The position numbers were made by a program, and so were the translations under genes. A stretch of DNA of 64,000 bases, taken from the NCBI GenBank assembly GCA_964036155.1, contig OZ038423.1:56559249-56623248 (forward strand), given 5' to 3'. Below the pieces are notes generated by a model, which made no database searches, had not been told where the DNA came from, and was given only the letters and a program-made list of their open reading frames with translations. Shown here piece after piece: positions 1 through 12,474 of this stretch. The stretch's first letter is position 1. Each line of letters starts with the position of its first letter. The DNA comes from Diploscapter coronatus (taxonomy: Eukaryota > Nematoda > Chromadorea > Rhabditida > Rhabditidae).

Positions 1-3000
1 TAATATACCAAGCAAATAGGAATAGAACTAAAATTAGCCAGGAAAAATGAAACTTTTAGGTATGTTTTAAAAATCTTTCCAAAAATAAACTTCGGAAGAT
101 GTTTTAATGTGATTTTCATTATCTAAGTTCGATATCCAAAATCTAGTAAATTTCAAAATTTTAAAAATCATTTTTACCGGCGAATCTGCGGGTTTCCGTT
201 TGGCGACAGGCATCAAATCGACGACTCTCTTCTTGCCCGCTTGGAAAGCCGCTTGGAGACGTTGTCGTCTGAAAATTCGGTTTTTATTTTTTCAAGAAAA
301 AAATAAGCCGCACTCTCGAAAGCAATTTTATTTTTACTATTATTGGATTGCATTTTTTCTTGAAAAAGGTAATTTGCACTATCAAAAAGTTTCAATTTCT
401 ATATAAAGTTAGCCTTTTTCAATTTTTAAGCAGGCTATAATAGGAGCTGTTTTTGTTTCTGTTCTGAAAAATATGATTCGCACTCAAAAACCGACTTTTT
501 ATGCAGGGTTAGTATCGTTTTCAATTTTTAGGCTGGTTATAATAGGACATTTGCAATTCAAAGCTTTTCTAAGCTTGTTATTTCTATTTCGAAATCCACA
601 CATCCACTTACTTTCCGTGGTGCATCGTTGGCGATACGGAAAACTTCCTAATAACGTGGAGTTAATCGAGAAGAACACAATTAAATTATGATAGTAACCC
701 CTTCCCAGATTAATTAAATAGAAGAGCAGAGCCTTTTAGTTTTCAGATTTTTTTTTAGAATAAGCTTCGCCTTCACCCAATAGAAGAACCCTTTTCAAAA
801 ATAACGATAGCAGTCACGCTTGGGTTTCAATAAGGAAAAATTTAGAAAATGTTCATCTAATCTCATAGAGTTCATAGATAAAAATTGATTCTCCTAATAG
901 ATCAATAAACATTCTGAGGGCTTTATATTTTAAAAAAGAATAGAAGTCCCCCACATTGTAGAAGGTTATCTCTAATGAAAGATCCCTTTCATAATAGAAT
1001 GATAGAAGCTTGCAGAAGGATCTTATATTTCCAGGAAAATAAGTAGCCTTCCCACCTGGTAGAAGGTTTCCTCTGATGGTTGGCTGCCTCTTCGTCCTCG
1101 ACCTCTTCCGCAGTTGTTTCCTCCGTCGTTGCTGTCATCCGCGAGGTCATCGAACTCAACGAAGCCGTGCTCCTGGGCTGAAAAACTTGTGATTTTTTGG
1201 TTTTAAAATCAATACTAAAATAGCCTACATTTTAGGTAACTTGATTTGTACATCATTCCATAAGAAATAATATGCAATTTGAATAATATCGATATTCTCA
1301 AAATTAATGTAAGTTTAAAAATCATTACAAAATGTTCTCCATTTTGCAACAATTGATAAGTCATCCAATGTCTGTATAAAAATGCGCAATTTAATAATGA
1401 TTTTTTCCTCCAATTTCATACAAGTTTCAACAGACTATTTTAATCTAACTAAAATTCAGAGAGTTGATTAAACCTGGCAGTTTATTTATCAATTATCCAA
1501 ATCAAAATATCGAACTAAACTAATCCTTTACACAAATTTATCGATTATCAAAGCCAAAAATTTGAATTCTTATCAAACTCACCCCTCTGCCGCTCTGACC
1601 GACATTCGCCTGCAGCTGGTTGACGGAACTCGCATCGTCCTTGGTAAGCGTCTTATCCTTCTCCTCTTCCATCAACAACTGGTGACGACCGAATACAGGC
1701 GTAGCGTCAAGAGGAGCTGAAAAAAAAATTATTCCAGCCTTCTTTTTTTTAGAGATACCATTAACTAAAAGGAAGTTGACGAGTACTACTAAAAATAAGA
1801 TCTGTATTTTTCTCTATATCAATTCTTTTTGAAACGTATCTTCATCTCTTTCAAAGTGGAGCTTGAAGGTGAAAGTTGTTTGAGTTTCGGAGTTTTCCCC
1901 CTTGATTCTTGAAATTACATTCAGCCACCAATTCATATTGAGGTATAGATTTCCCCCCTCATTTTCAACTATTTTTGAAATTTATAAAAATCAAAGTCTA
2001 AAATACCCGATTTTGAGCAGACACACAGTTCTTCTTCGTCTCTGGATGACGATGTTTCAGATCCCCCGGCCATTATCGTAATCCCCGAGTCGGAGTTTCG
2101 ATTGTTCCCAATATCCCCAATGTTTCCATTGTTTCCATTTTCATTGTCGTTGGTGGGTGTGGTCGCATTCAGAATCGATGACGACACCGCCTCGATGGAC
2201 TTCGAATCCAGCTGACTTTCAGATCTGGAAAATGTCTCTTCAAAACCGCTGATTTATCTAATCCGTAAGAAATATCAAGATTTTAAGATAGTTGTGAAAC
2301 CGGTAGATATTTTACAAAAACGTCATCAATCTCTTTAAAAAATATTGATTGAGAAGGTAATAACAAATGGAAATGAAAATCACACTTCGGAAAGTTTTGA
2401 AGCTTATCAAGAACAACCTCATTTTTCTCTTACAGTTCAATGAAACTATCGCAGACATGAGGTAGAAACAGCAAAAACCTTGAAGGTTATCCAAAATAAG
2501 ATGAATTTGGGACTTATCTAGTAAAATTTCAAGTTTCAGGAAAAATCGTACCTAGTTCTCCTGAGATCCATGCTAGGTTGGCTTACGAGAACTTGCGGAA
2601 TTCTGGCTGACTCGGTCCTCTGAACGGATGCAATCGGAGGTCGATCGAAGCGGGCTGCTTCGCCTGAATTTTTCACTTAAAATTATTTCATATTCCGTTG
2701 GTATTAGCAAGTACATAAACTTTGTATCAAAGTATTATTTCATTGAAACAGATTTTAAAAATAAATTAAATAAATGGAAAAAGAGTTCAATGATTAAACG
2801 TGACAGCGTATTCAATTAAAATGTCATTTCTTTGAAACGTAGGTTATCTATTTTTCTGTATTTTGTTTCAATGCATTAGTGTAATAAACTGTTTCGTCTG
2901 GTTCAAGAGTATTGAATCACATGTCGTTACATTCAAAAAGCGAGTATAGGAAAACTCACTCAAGCTCATGATTGACGATGTCAATGAATCTTCTCCTCTG

Positions 3001-6000
3001 GACGACGACGGAATGTTGGACATGCTGTGTCTTCGAGGGGCTGAAGTTGGAAAATTTTCATAAAATTAAACGAGCTTACAATCGTAAATTAGCGTCGATA
3101 TGATAAAAACTTCTCATAGATTCATTGCAACTCACTATTCTCATTTAAAAAGAGCGTTGTTTTCAAACTTAGAAAGAAAATCAAGTCTTATTTTTTAGAA
3201 ATAATTTTAAAAATGATCTGTTCAATTAGGTTTTCTAAAACCATTTTAATTCTCAGAGAATTATTTTTTAAAGTTTCACGAATTTTCAAAATTCTTACAC
3301 TCAGTAGAGGTAACGCTGAGTTCCTTGCTGCTTCTCCTGCTGCAAACCGGGGGGATGGGACATTCGGGTTCCGGTTCGATTGGGTTCGAAGCCATAGAGC
3401 CCGATCCTGACGACGTCAAAGTTCCTGAATTTAAAAAGTACGATATTCCTCCAGAAATTCGAATCTACCATTCTTGTTCATAGACCTGATAGGCTCGCCG
3501 AGAATCATGAACGCGTCGTCCGGGTCGCCATTCGGATTGCCGATCAGCATTTCCGCATCTAAAACATTTTCCTTTCAAAATCTGCATAAATTTGAAGAAA
3601 ACTAAGATAAACTAGCTTTGAAAGAGTAAAATAGTTCTAGGCCAAATAAATGTAAATAGAAATTTTTGAACAAGAACCAGTTAAAATCGAAAATAATGAG
3701 ATCCTTTTAATATCACAATTTAGAAAAAGTGGTTCTAAAATAGGATAAAGTAAAATTAAAAAAAAATGTTCACCTCTCATATCGATGTCCTCTACATCGC
3801 CCAAGGTTCTCTCAACCAGAACCATCAAGTCGCCCATAGTCTGTTGCAGGAAACGGACCACTTGGCGCTCACTCCTGATTGGCACGTTGTTGATTGCCAC
3901 GAATACGTCGCCTGGAAAATTTCATCATTTCTTCAAAAAACTTAATAAGCCTCAAAAATAACCTTTGAAATATTAATTTTTGAAAGTAATCTCTATTTGT
4001 GAAAGAAATTAAATATTGAAAAAAAACAAATTTTAAGAAATACATTTTCAGAATACGTTTTAAAAATCCCATAAAATAACGCTTATTTTCTAAAGAATTA
4101 GTGTGTATTTGTAGAAGTTCGATCAGAAAATGCTAAATTCTAAAAATTAGACTTTAATTATGTTTGAAAAATTTCATAAATTGGGTCGAAAAACTGCACT
4201 GTAGTCCGGATATATCCATATATTTATTCAGTTTTTTTTCTCCAAAATCTCACCCGGTTTGAAAGTGGCCTTATCCGCGAGACTTCCTTCGTCCACAGTC
4301 AGAACTCTAACTGGACAGACGCCCTGGACGATTGTCTGAAAATCTCAAACTTCAAAAAAGATACTTCAAAATTCAACAAATTAAAGATCATTTTAGAGCT
4401 CAATAGCAAATCCCATTGAAGTATAAATCGCAGTCTTTTTTCCGAAATAAAATTGTCCAAACCCACCCGATCAAAAGTGATCCCGATCGGCAGGGAGACG
4501 TCGTGTCTGGAAAACGTCAGCAGGACGCTGATCGTGTGCGTCTGCGCCTTCGAATTTTGCAGGAATGGGCGCTGGTCTGAAAAAAACTTTGACAAGTGAC
4601 TTCAAAATATTCCGTCCAGTTTTTAAACCCTATTCTTTATCATTTGGCAAGATTTTTAATTTCAAAATTTCAACAGAACTATCTATTATGGCTAGGCACA
4701 CAAGTGGTTTTGCAAAGTTCATAATTTTCTACAATTTCTACTCCAAATTATCAACTTCAATTTAACTAAGATGGGTGTGAAGAAAAATTCAATCAAAATA
4801 GTTTTCGAAAAGAAATATAATTTACCAATCGTAGCCGTGCAGTAGATCTCGTATTCCTCGCCCAGGTTGTACGCAGTCAGGAGGGGCGTCTTCAATCGAG
4901 TGCACTGCAGCACGATCACTTCCAGACCACCCTCCAACTTGATGTGAGCGAAGGCTTCTGCAATTTTGTTTAATTTTTAGATTTGAATTGTCGTTAATCC
5001 ATCAGTTTTCCATCTATTTTACTCGTTTAGCAAAACTTTGAAACTCATTTGAATTTTTGTTATGGTCACGTTCGTGTAAGCACTTCTTGAACAGCTCAAT
5101 TGTATTTAACAAAATTTCGAAACCTATTCCTAAATATTCCTAAAATTTGTATCCATTTTTCATTTCTCAAAAAATTGAAACTCATTTTTTCAGAAAAAAA
5201 ACATATTTAGAAAAATCTTAAATATCGAAAACTTCGATGAATTTTAATGGATCCGAAAAACTCACGAGGCGGTGGCGATGCTTGGAATAGAGGGTTGGGA
5301 AATAGGGGCCTGTAACGGATTTTGTAGTTAGGCCAGACGTGTTTCCTCTGCAGGGCCCGTCTGAAGGACTCCCTGATCAACGGCATCACTCGCTTCAGTT
5401 GATGACCCTCGTAGGTCGAGGTTATCTGCAAATTAATATTCTTAATTTTTGTGTTGTAAGAAATTGATAAGGACGCGTTCATACTTTGTGACATCGTGTC
5501 AATGTCAAAAGGTATGAACACGCCCTAGACAGAATAGAAATTCCGACATTTGGTGGATGTCGAATAAATTGGAAGTTAACAGAAAGTTATTTTCGATTTT
5601 GATAAGTTTCAAATAGTCGATAAAAATATGGGCATTCTTATACTTGATTCACGGATTCCATTAAGACGCATTCTTTGAATAACCTGAACAAACTATTAAG
5701 AGCGGCCGGACAACTGCAAAAGTGTCTCGGATCCGAACCAAACTTATATGGTGGATACACCCATGGACCCTAATCACAAAACTGGGGAAATCAGGTTCCT
5801 CCCCCAAAAGTGGGCGGGGCTAGGTGGGGGTCAAAGTTGGGTGTTTTCACGATTTGGCACCCCTCAGGGGGTATAAAGAAAACTTTTTTGCTATAAAAGA
5901 TTTTCGAAAATTTTAAAAAGCATAGAGTAGCCCATGTAATTGCGCACCTTCTGGTATATAGATTTTCGAGCAACAACCACCTGCTGGGTCAGAAAGGGGT

Positions 6001-9000
6001 CCTTATGTCAAAAATGGCGGTATGCTGATACCCCATTTTTTGCATAAAATCGATTTTCCTGAAAAGTTTAGGGGGAGTTCCGAAAATCTAATGCTATATT
6101 CAGATTCTACGTATCAAATTACCCTAAAATCAGTCCTAAAAGGCATAGATTAGGTATGCCACTTTTGAGAAAAAAACGGTTAAAGTCCGCAAGTCAGAGT
6201 ATGCTTGAATATTAACTACTGCAAATAGAACAAAGAAAACTTTTTTTCTATAAAAGATTTTCGAAAAATTTTAAAAGAATGAACATGGCCATGGAATGTA
6301 CTTTCTAAAAATATATAGGATTAGGAGATTAACCGCTTTCTGGATGTGGGAGGGGTCCTGATGTCAAAAATGGCAGTTTCAAAAACAGGTATTTTTGCAT
6401 AAAATCGATTTTCCTGAAAAGTTTAGGGGGAGTTCCAAAGATCTAATGCTATATTCGAATTCTCCAGGTAAAACTACGTTAATATAAATCCTAAAAAGCA
6501 TAGGTTAGGTATGATCCTTTTGAGAAAAATGTCCTGATATCAAAATGAGTGTATGCTGACCCCGGTTTTCTGCATAAAATCGATTTTCCTGAAAAGTTTA
6601 GGGGGAGTTCCAAAGATCTAATGCTATATTCGGATTCTACGTATCAAATTACCCTAAAATCAGTCCTAAAATAGATAGGTTAGGTATGACCCTACACTTT
6701 GCCATTGCACCAAAGTTGGCGACCCAAATATCGAAATTTCAATTTTGAGGGTTAGACCCCACAATCTGTATACCAATCGATAGCCCTTGTAGCCCTTGAA
6801 AAACTGAGCAACTTTTGTGAAGACACCACATGGTTATCTATTATGGTATGCGTGGTATGGAGGCTTGAATGGTTATACACGCGAAAATGACAAAAAATGC
6901 ATAGCTTTTCGAAAATCAAATGAATTCGAAAAATTTTTTCGGAGTATAGCAGTTGGAGGGCAATACTTCATTTTTGCTTCCTAGAGTACCGTGCTACAAC
7001 TTACTATGGTACCATATGGGTCCATGGTATACCACCAATATGGTACCCGAGTGATACTATACCAAAATGGATATCAATCGACTCAAAATTGACTGGAGAA
7101 TAATATTCGAGCCCATTTCTATCAATTTCAGCAAATGGTTTCATTATACCATCATTGTAATTGGCTATAACCACCTGCTGAAAAAGACCAAAAATGGGGT
7201 ATTTTCAAATGACCATAAAAGGCGTTACACTAATCTGTTTTTCAAGTGGTTTTCAGCATATTACTCAGATCGATAAGGGCTTTCGTTTGGTATATAACAT
7301 GATGAGTATTGATTACCAAATGGTAACTTGACCATATGGGTCGCTACCATTTGATACCATACCATGTTTGGTATCGTTCGACTCCAAATTGAATGGGGAT
7401 AAATAATAGATGTCTCTAGCTTCAATTTGAGCTCGAATTTTGGTAGACTGCCTATGGAAATATTCTCGTATCATTTTCTTGAAAATTGACATTAAGTTTT
7501 GGTTTTTGAGGTGCCACTCCCATACCATAATAGATAACCATATGGTGTCTTCACAAAAGTTGCTTAATTTTTCAAGGGCTATCGATTGGTGTATCGTTTG
7601 AATTTTTCCGATCGATTTTGTAAAATTCGACCCTCGGGCCACGCCCATTTGATTGCTTTTTTCTCAAAAGTGACATACCTAACCTATCTATTTTATGACT
7701 GATTTTGGGGTAATTTGACATGTAGAATCCGAATATAGCATTAAATTTTGGTAACCTCTCCTAAAATTTTCCAGGAGAATCGATTTTCTGCAAAAAATAG
7801 GGGGTCGGCATACCCCCATTTTTGACATCAGGACCCCTTTCCGACCCAGCAGGTGGTTGTTGTCCGGAAACCTATATACCAGAAGATGCGCAATTACATG
7901 AGCTACTTTATGCTTTTTAAATTTTTCGAAAATCTTTTATAGCAAAAAAGTTTTCTTTGTACCCCCTGAGGGGTGTCAAATCGTGAAAATGCTCAACTTT
8001 GACCCCCACCTAGCCCCGCCCACTTTTGGGGGAGGAACCTGATTTCCCCAGTTTTGTGATTAGGGTCCATGGGTGTATCCACCATATAAGTTTGGTTCGG
8101 ATCCGAGACACTTTTGCAGTTGTCCGGCCTTTGTTCGGGTTACTCAAAGAACGCGTCTTAAGTTAATTCATCGATTTTTCGTAAGCTTTGGAAGTTCTAT
8201 TATTTGAATGCATGCATTTCTATTCGATTGGTTACCACTATTAAAGCATTAGTTTAATGAAAAATTTCGAAAAGTTTTAAATTGCAAATTATATCTTTGA
8301 AAAAAAAAAAAAAGTTTAAATCTCACCTCCGGTTCGAATTTTGGTGCGGAAACGAACGAGAAGGTCCAGTAGTTGTATGGGTTGCGCGACAGAATCAGAC
8401 GCACGAGACCGGCGAGCTTAGTGATCTGGAAAATTTGTATTTTTTATGACGGATTTGATTAAACAATAACATTCGCGTGATCTTATTTCAAACAAATAAA
8501 TAATTTCTTTAAAATATATCCAAGCTTCTTTTCTTTTCAGTAATTTAAAGCCCAACTCAACTTTGGATTAAACAAGATTTTTAGAAGAAAATTTAATAAA
8601 AATAAAACAAATTTTAAAAAAAAATTGAAAAAGTGCCCACTTTAACAGAGAGCCGCATGTTTCTGTTGAAGACGGTCGACACATCGATAGAGGCTTCGAA
8701 ACCGCCCGTGTAGTCGATGTCCAGAAGGAAGACGATTGTCTGAAAATAAAAAAAATGAAAGAAATTTTTACAAAAATGTTTTAAAAATTTCATTTTTGGC
8801 AAAAATCCGACCTCGAACGAGTTTCGGTCCTCAGCCATGTCGACTTTCTCAACCCTGATGGAGTTGATCAACGGGAACTTCGTGCCCAGCGAGAGTTGGC
8901 GAATTCGGATGTCCTGAATTTACAGAATTATTTTGGAGTTGGTTTCAAGAAAAATTCAACTTTGAAAGTTATTCGAAAAATCCAATTATATTGGGTTTAT

Positions 9001-9908
9001 ACTTTTAAAATTATTGGAATAAGCCGATTTTACTGCGTGTTTTTAAAAATAAAGAAAACCCACATTTATCAGCCTGCCCGCCGAGTTTCTCGTCGTGATG
9101 TCATTCAGCTCCATTTGAAGTCGTTTGTGACACCACCTGGGAGAATTTTTTTAATTTGAACATCTACAACAAAGTTGCCATTCGTCATCGCCACTTCTAT
9201 GACGATAACAGATGGCAAAGTCTGTTGTTGGGTTCAAATAGTTATTTTTTACCTCCTCAACAGCCGATTGTCCATATGCTCTTGGAAGATCATCATGAAC
9301 AGCAGCGAGAGCGATCTGAAAATTTATTCCAGTTTCGTCGAATCAAGATTTTGAAAACGAGAAAATAACTCAATTTTTATCTTTTCCATCAAAATATTGC
9401 TTTCTGAGTGAAGAACAAGAAACTCAAAAGAAAACCTTCTTCAAACTAATCAGTGAGACTCCAAGTTTAAAATTTTAAAATTTTCGAAAAATCCCACCTG
9501 CAACTCTCCCACTTGGAAATGCCCTGTCCATCTTCGCCGGTCTTGAGGAAAGCCCTGAGCTCTTCGGGAATCTGAATCGGGGGGAACTGATCGACGAACG
9601 GGTCGGCCACTTCGGGTGTCGTCCAGATCTCGGACAGCAGCCAGTAGATGAAACACAGAGCTACCTGAAATTGCTTCTTTAAAAAATCCAGGATGTTTCA
9701 AAACTTGCATATTTCGAACTTTTATGAACTTGAATAATAGTTGTCTTTTAAAAATCGATATTAGAAAATAATCGAATGTTTCAACAATTCCATGCATTGA
9801 AATGTCAGAGGGTCAACTAATTCTAAATCTATGAGAACACCATGTTTAAAATTTTTTAAATCCCACCGCCAAACCGCCGATAAGCAGCCCGAATAGGAAA
9901 GCGATCAT
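1..9908 (-). CDS. pdzd-8: PDZD8-like ER membrane-contact lipid-transfer protein (3' end outside window)
   Basis: Multi-exon gene. Exon 1 (9867-9908) starts at the ATG and encodes an N-terminal membrane anchor (MIAFLFGLLIGGLA) that continues into VALCFIYWLL in exon 2 (9498-9664). Exons 3-5 (9253-9315, 9064-9136, 8812-8913) keep phase and read into an SMP lipid-binding domain (ESC..SLSLLFMMIFQEH, then SLGTKFPLINSIRVEKV). Exons near 8644-8738, 8328-8426 and 5266-5425 finish the SMP (RRALQRKHVWPNYKIRYRPL). A C2-like stretch follows at about 4830-4960 and 4490-4575, then a PDZ domain at about 3780-4336 (GSLADKATFKPGDVF; AINNVPIRSERQVV). Ser/Thr-rich exons lie near 3430, 3000, 2640, 2200, 1700, 1150 and 215; their frames are less certain. 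Family knowledge: PDZD8 is an ER tether that moves lipids at ER contact sites. A TTTCAG acceptor at 10022 may be the trans-splice site. The 5426-8327 intron carries a large foldback element. Confidence 0.88.
5665..8157. mobile_element. ~2.5 kb foldback DNA element with very long inverted arms, TTAA-flanked
   Basis: Both ends begin GACGC(A/G)TTCTTTGA and read inward as near-identical inverted arms (for example GGCCGGACAACTGCAAAAG at about 5704 and its complement ending at about 8129). The arms can be followed for over 1 kb, down to a matching pair near 6820-6850 and 7525-7555. TTAA lies immediately outside each end (5661-5664 and 8158-8161), as a TTAA target duplication would. The left arm has an extra ~11 bp near 5692 and internal repeats. 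No transposase-like ORF is visible, so it is probably non-autonomous. TTAA targets are known for piggyBac-type elements, but the family is not established here. It sits wholly inside a pdzd-8 intron. Confidence 0.85.
6001..6692 (+). repeat. Three direct copies of a ~120-180 bp unit in the left arm of the foldback element
   Basis: Near-identical units start at 6041, 6396 and 6571 with TGCATAAAATCGATTTTCCTG, continue through AAGTTTAGGGGGAGTTCC, and end with TTAGGTATG. Each is preceded by a version of GTCAAAAATGG. The right arm has a single inverted counterpart at about 7676-7835, so the left arm has expanded by duplication. Confidence 0.8.
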
Positions 9909-12474
9909 TTTCTCGTCCTTTTCCTTCTTCTCCGGTCAACCGGGATGCGGCTCTTCTCCGGTACTTTTTCGCCTATTCGCTGCAGCGCACCTGCTTGATT
10001 AGTCGGATTCAGAACATTCAGCCTGAAATTAGAAAAAACGAACTTTTTCTAGACTTCCTCGAAAATGAATTTCGATTTTCAGCAATTTTAAAATAAATTT
10101 TTCAAGGTGAACATGAAGACAAATCAATTTATCTTTGTCTTCGGGAACTCCCAAAACATTTTCAAATCAGAAACTATTTTTAAAAATCATTTTTGCGAAA
10201 TTTTAAAAAATGATGACATTTCCAGGAACGTTTCGAGTGAAAATCGATGCAGAAAACAGCTAGGATTTCGAAAACCGAGAAATTGAGCCCCTCGTTTTTA
10301 TAAGTTGTTAAAACAGGCCCATCGAATCGAGGGGGTTTGAATTGAAAAATGCGAAAAATCGATAGTTACCTCCGATCCGTGAACAGCTCTTAGACCTCGT
10401 GCAGGAGAAAAATTTCTGGAATTTGTCCAGATTTTTTTTTCGTATTTTTCGGGCCCGCGACGATTTCACCGATTCAATTCCTGAAGTAAAACAAATTTAA
10501 ATAAAGAATGGAAAAATGACTGGTAAAAATGATAAATTTCGCGTTGACCGAGAGAAATGATGCATATTTCAAAAGAACAATAACTTCCACGCCACAAAGC
10601 AACGAATTTCCTGTCAGCAAGGAACAATGACAAAAATGAATCACTCTTTCAGAATGGGGCTAATTTATCAATAGCTCATGGTGGCGCGAGACGCGAAGAA
10701 AACTGTTCCATTTCAGTAAGCGCGGGGGAGTAAGTCAAAACATCCAAAGCATTTTCGCGCCTATGCTTTAACACTGCTGATAAAAAAGGAGATAACCCAG
10801 TCGGAATTCTTGACCTATCTTAACACGTGAAAAATGCGGACGTGCGAGAAACTTGACACAACTGATGAGAAAAGGGAAGTATTGTGGGTAAAAGAGAGGA
10901 AGAAAGAAAAATACGAAAATAGATAGGGAAAATGAGAGTGAAGGAGAAGAATAATTAGAAAGAATAGGGAGACAAAGTGAGAGGTGGAAAAGACGCAGAG
11001 AAGTGTCGGAAGGCTCAGGCTCAATAAGGAAGGGCCGATGGCAAAACACGGCAAACTAACCTCTCCCACTCGAATTACGCCAGCCAGTTTCCACGAAAAA
11101 AGGTCCTATCCCTCAACACACGAATAAGAAATCAGGAAAGAACGCCTTGAAGATAAGCCGTGAAATCCAATTTGTGAAAAGATAAGGATTAAGCCTGACT
11201 TTTTGAAATCCCAATTTTATTCGAGGAAATTTGGTTCAAAGACATTTCCATGAGTCATGGGAACTAGTTTGTTTTTTTTTAAGAAAGGGAAAAATAGAAA
11301 ATTGATGACTTGACTTGATCTTGTCGAGACAAAACTCAAAATGATGGAACGGTTTTTTTTAATTGTCGTTCCGCTAGAAAATGATAACCTCACCCTTAAA
11401 CAATATTAATTTTGACTTTTTCGGAGATCAAAATAAGATACTTCAAATGAAAAGATCGTTTTCCGGAAACAATCATCTCGAAATTAAAAGCATTTCCGCG
11501 GATGTTTTGTCCAGAATATCAAAAAGCGCATTTTCGTCGAGAGAATGAGAAAAGCTGGCTTTTCTCGCAGAAAATTGGATTCTAGACTGAAAAAACCGGG
11601 AAAAATCGACGGAAATGCAGAAAAACGCCGCCCGAAAACTTTTGAATATTTCATCACCTCGCAAAGACAATGCACACAGATGTGCTGTCTAGAGGGTCGT
11701 TAGGGATTATGATAATTCCAATCTCATGCTGAAGGATAGGGGCGGAAAACGGAAAATATTATTTTTAATTCTCTAATGAAAGAAGGATGATAAGAGAAAT
11801 TGCAGTCCCATAAAGTCAGGTAATTGGAAAGAAAAATAGACTTTTTCTATTCTAAAACAAAATCCGTGTCGTCCCACTTATGAGTGGTCTAACAAGGGCA
11901 ATCTTGAAGTTGGGTTAGACATTTTATTGAGTCGAAGAGAGGTGGAGGAAGCTGGTCGAGGGGAAACGAATCAAGTAATGAGGATTGTGGAGGAGTGAGT
12001 GAGATCATTGACGATTGGTGAGCATAGCGTATGCTAATTTGGGTTAGGTTTGGAATTGTGGCTAAATAAGAGGGACTGCCTAACAATCTGAAAAGAAGTA
12101 GTTTCAAATAGGTTTTTTTCACGAATAGAGGTAGAATAATTTTAAAAAACGAGCAAAATCGTTTTTTCCCTCCGAATAAACAGCTTTCTGGCAAAAGATA
12201 AAGGAGGAGTTTTGTTAGTGTTTCGGTGATAACAGCTGTTTTCGAGTTGGAGCAGGGAAAAACAAAAAAATTCGTAACGGGGCGCGTTACACGCAAAACG
12301 ATAAATAGCAGAGAAAAACAGATGAAAGCACGAGACACGAGTTCAGGAGTCGAAAAATAAGAGATATCTGAATGTCTGAGGAAGTTCATTGGAAAAAAAT
12401 AAACAAAAACTTTTTATCTTTAGGGGAAAAATAAATATTAACAAACAAAATACTCGGATTTTGAAGAAAAAAAT
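9909..12474. other. Intergenic region, no gene supported
   Basis: 5' leader of pdzd-8 at 9909-10022 with a good splice acceptor at 10022-10025 (minus strand), then non-coding sequence. A purine-rich stretch lies at about 10860-11010 on the plus strand. A 166-codon minus ORF at 11889-12389 shows no family resemblance and is not called. Confidence 0.6.

Noticed and set aside
10768..11069. Two overlapping Ser/Phe/Leu-rich ORFs
   Set aside because: Translation of a polypyrimidine tract on the minus strand.
11889..12389. 166-codon minus-strand ORF
   Set aside because: No family resemblance, composition like the surrounding AT-rich DNA, and no splice or neighbour context.
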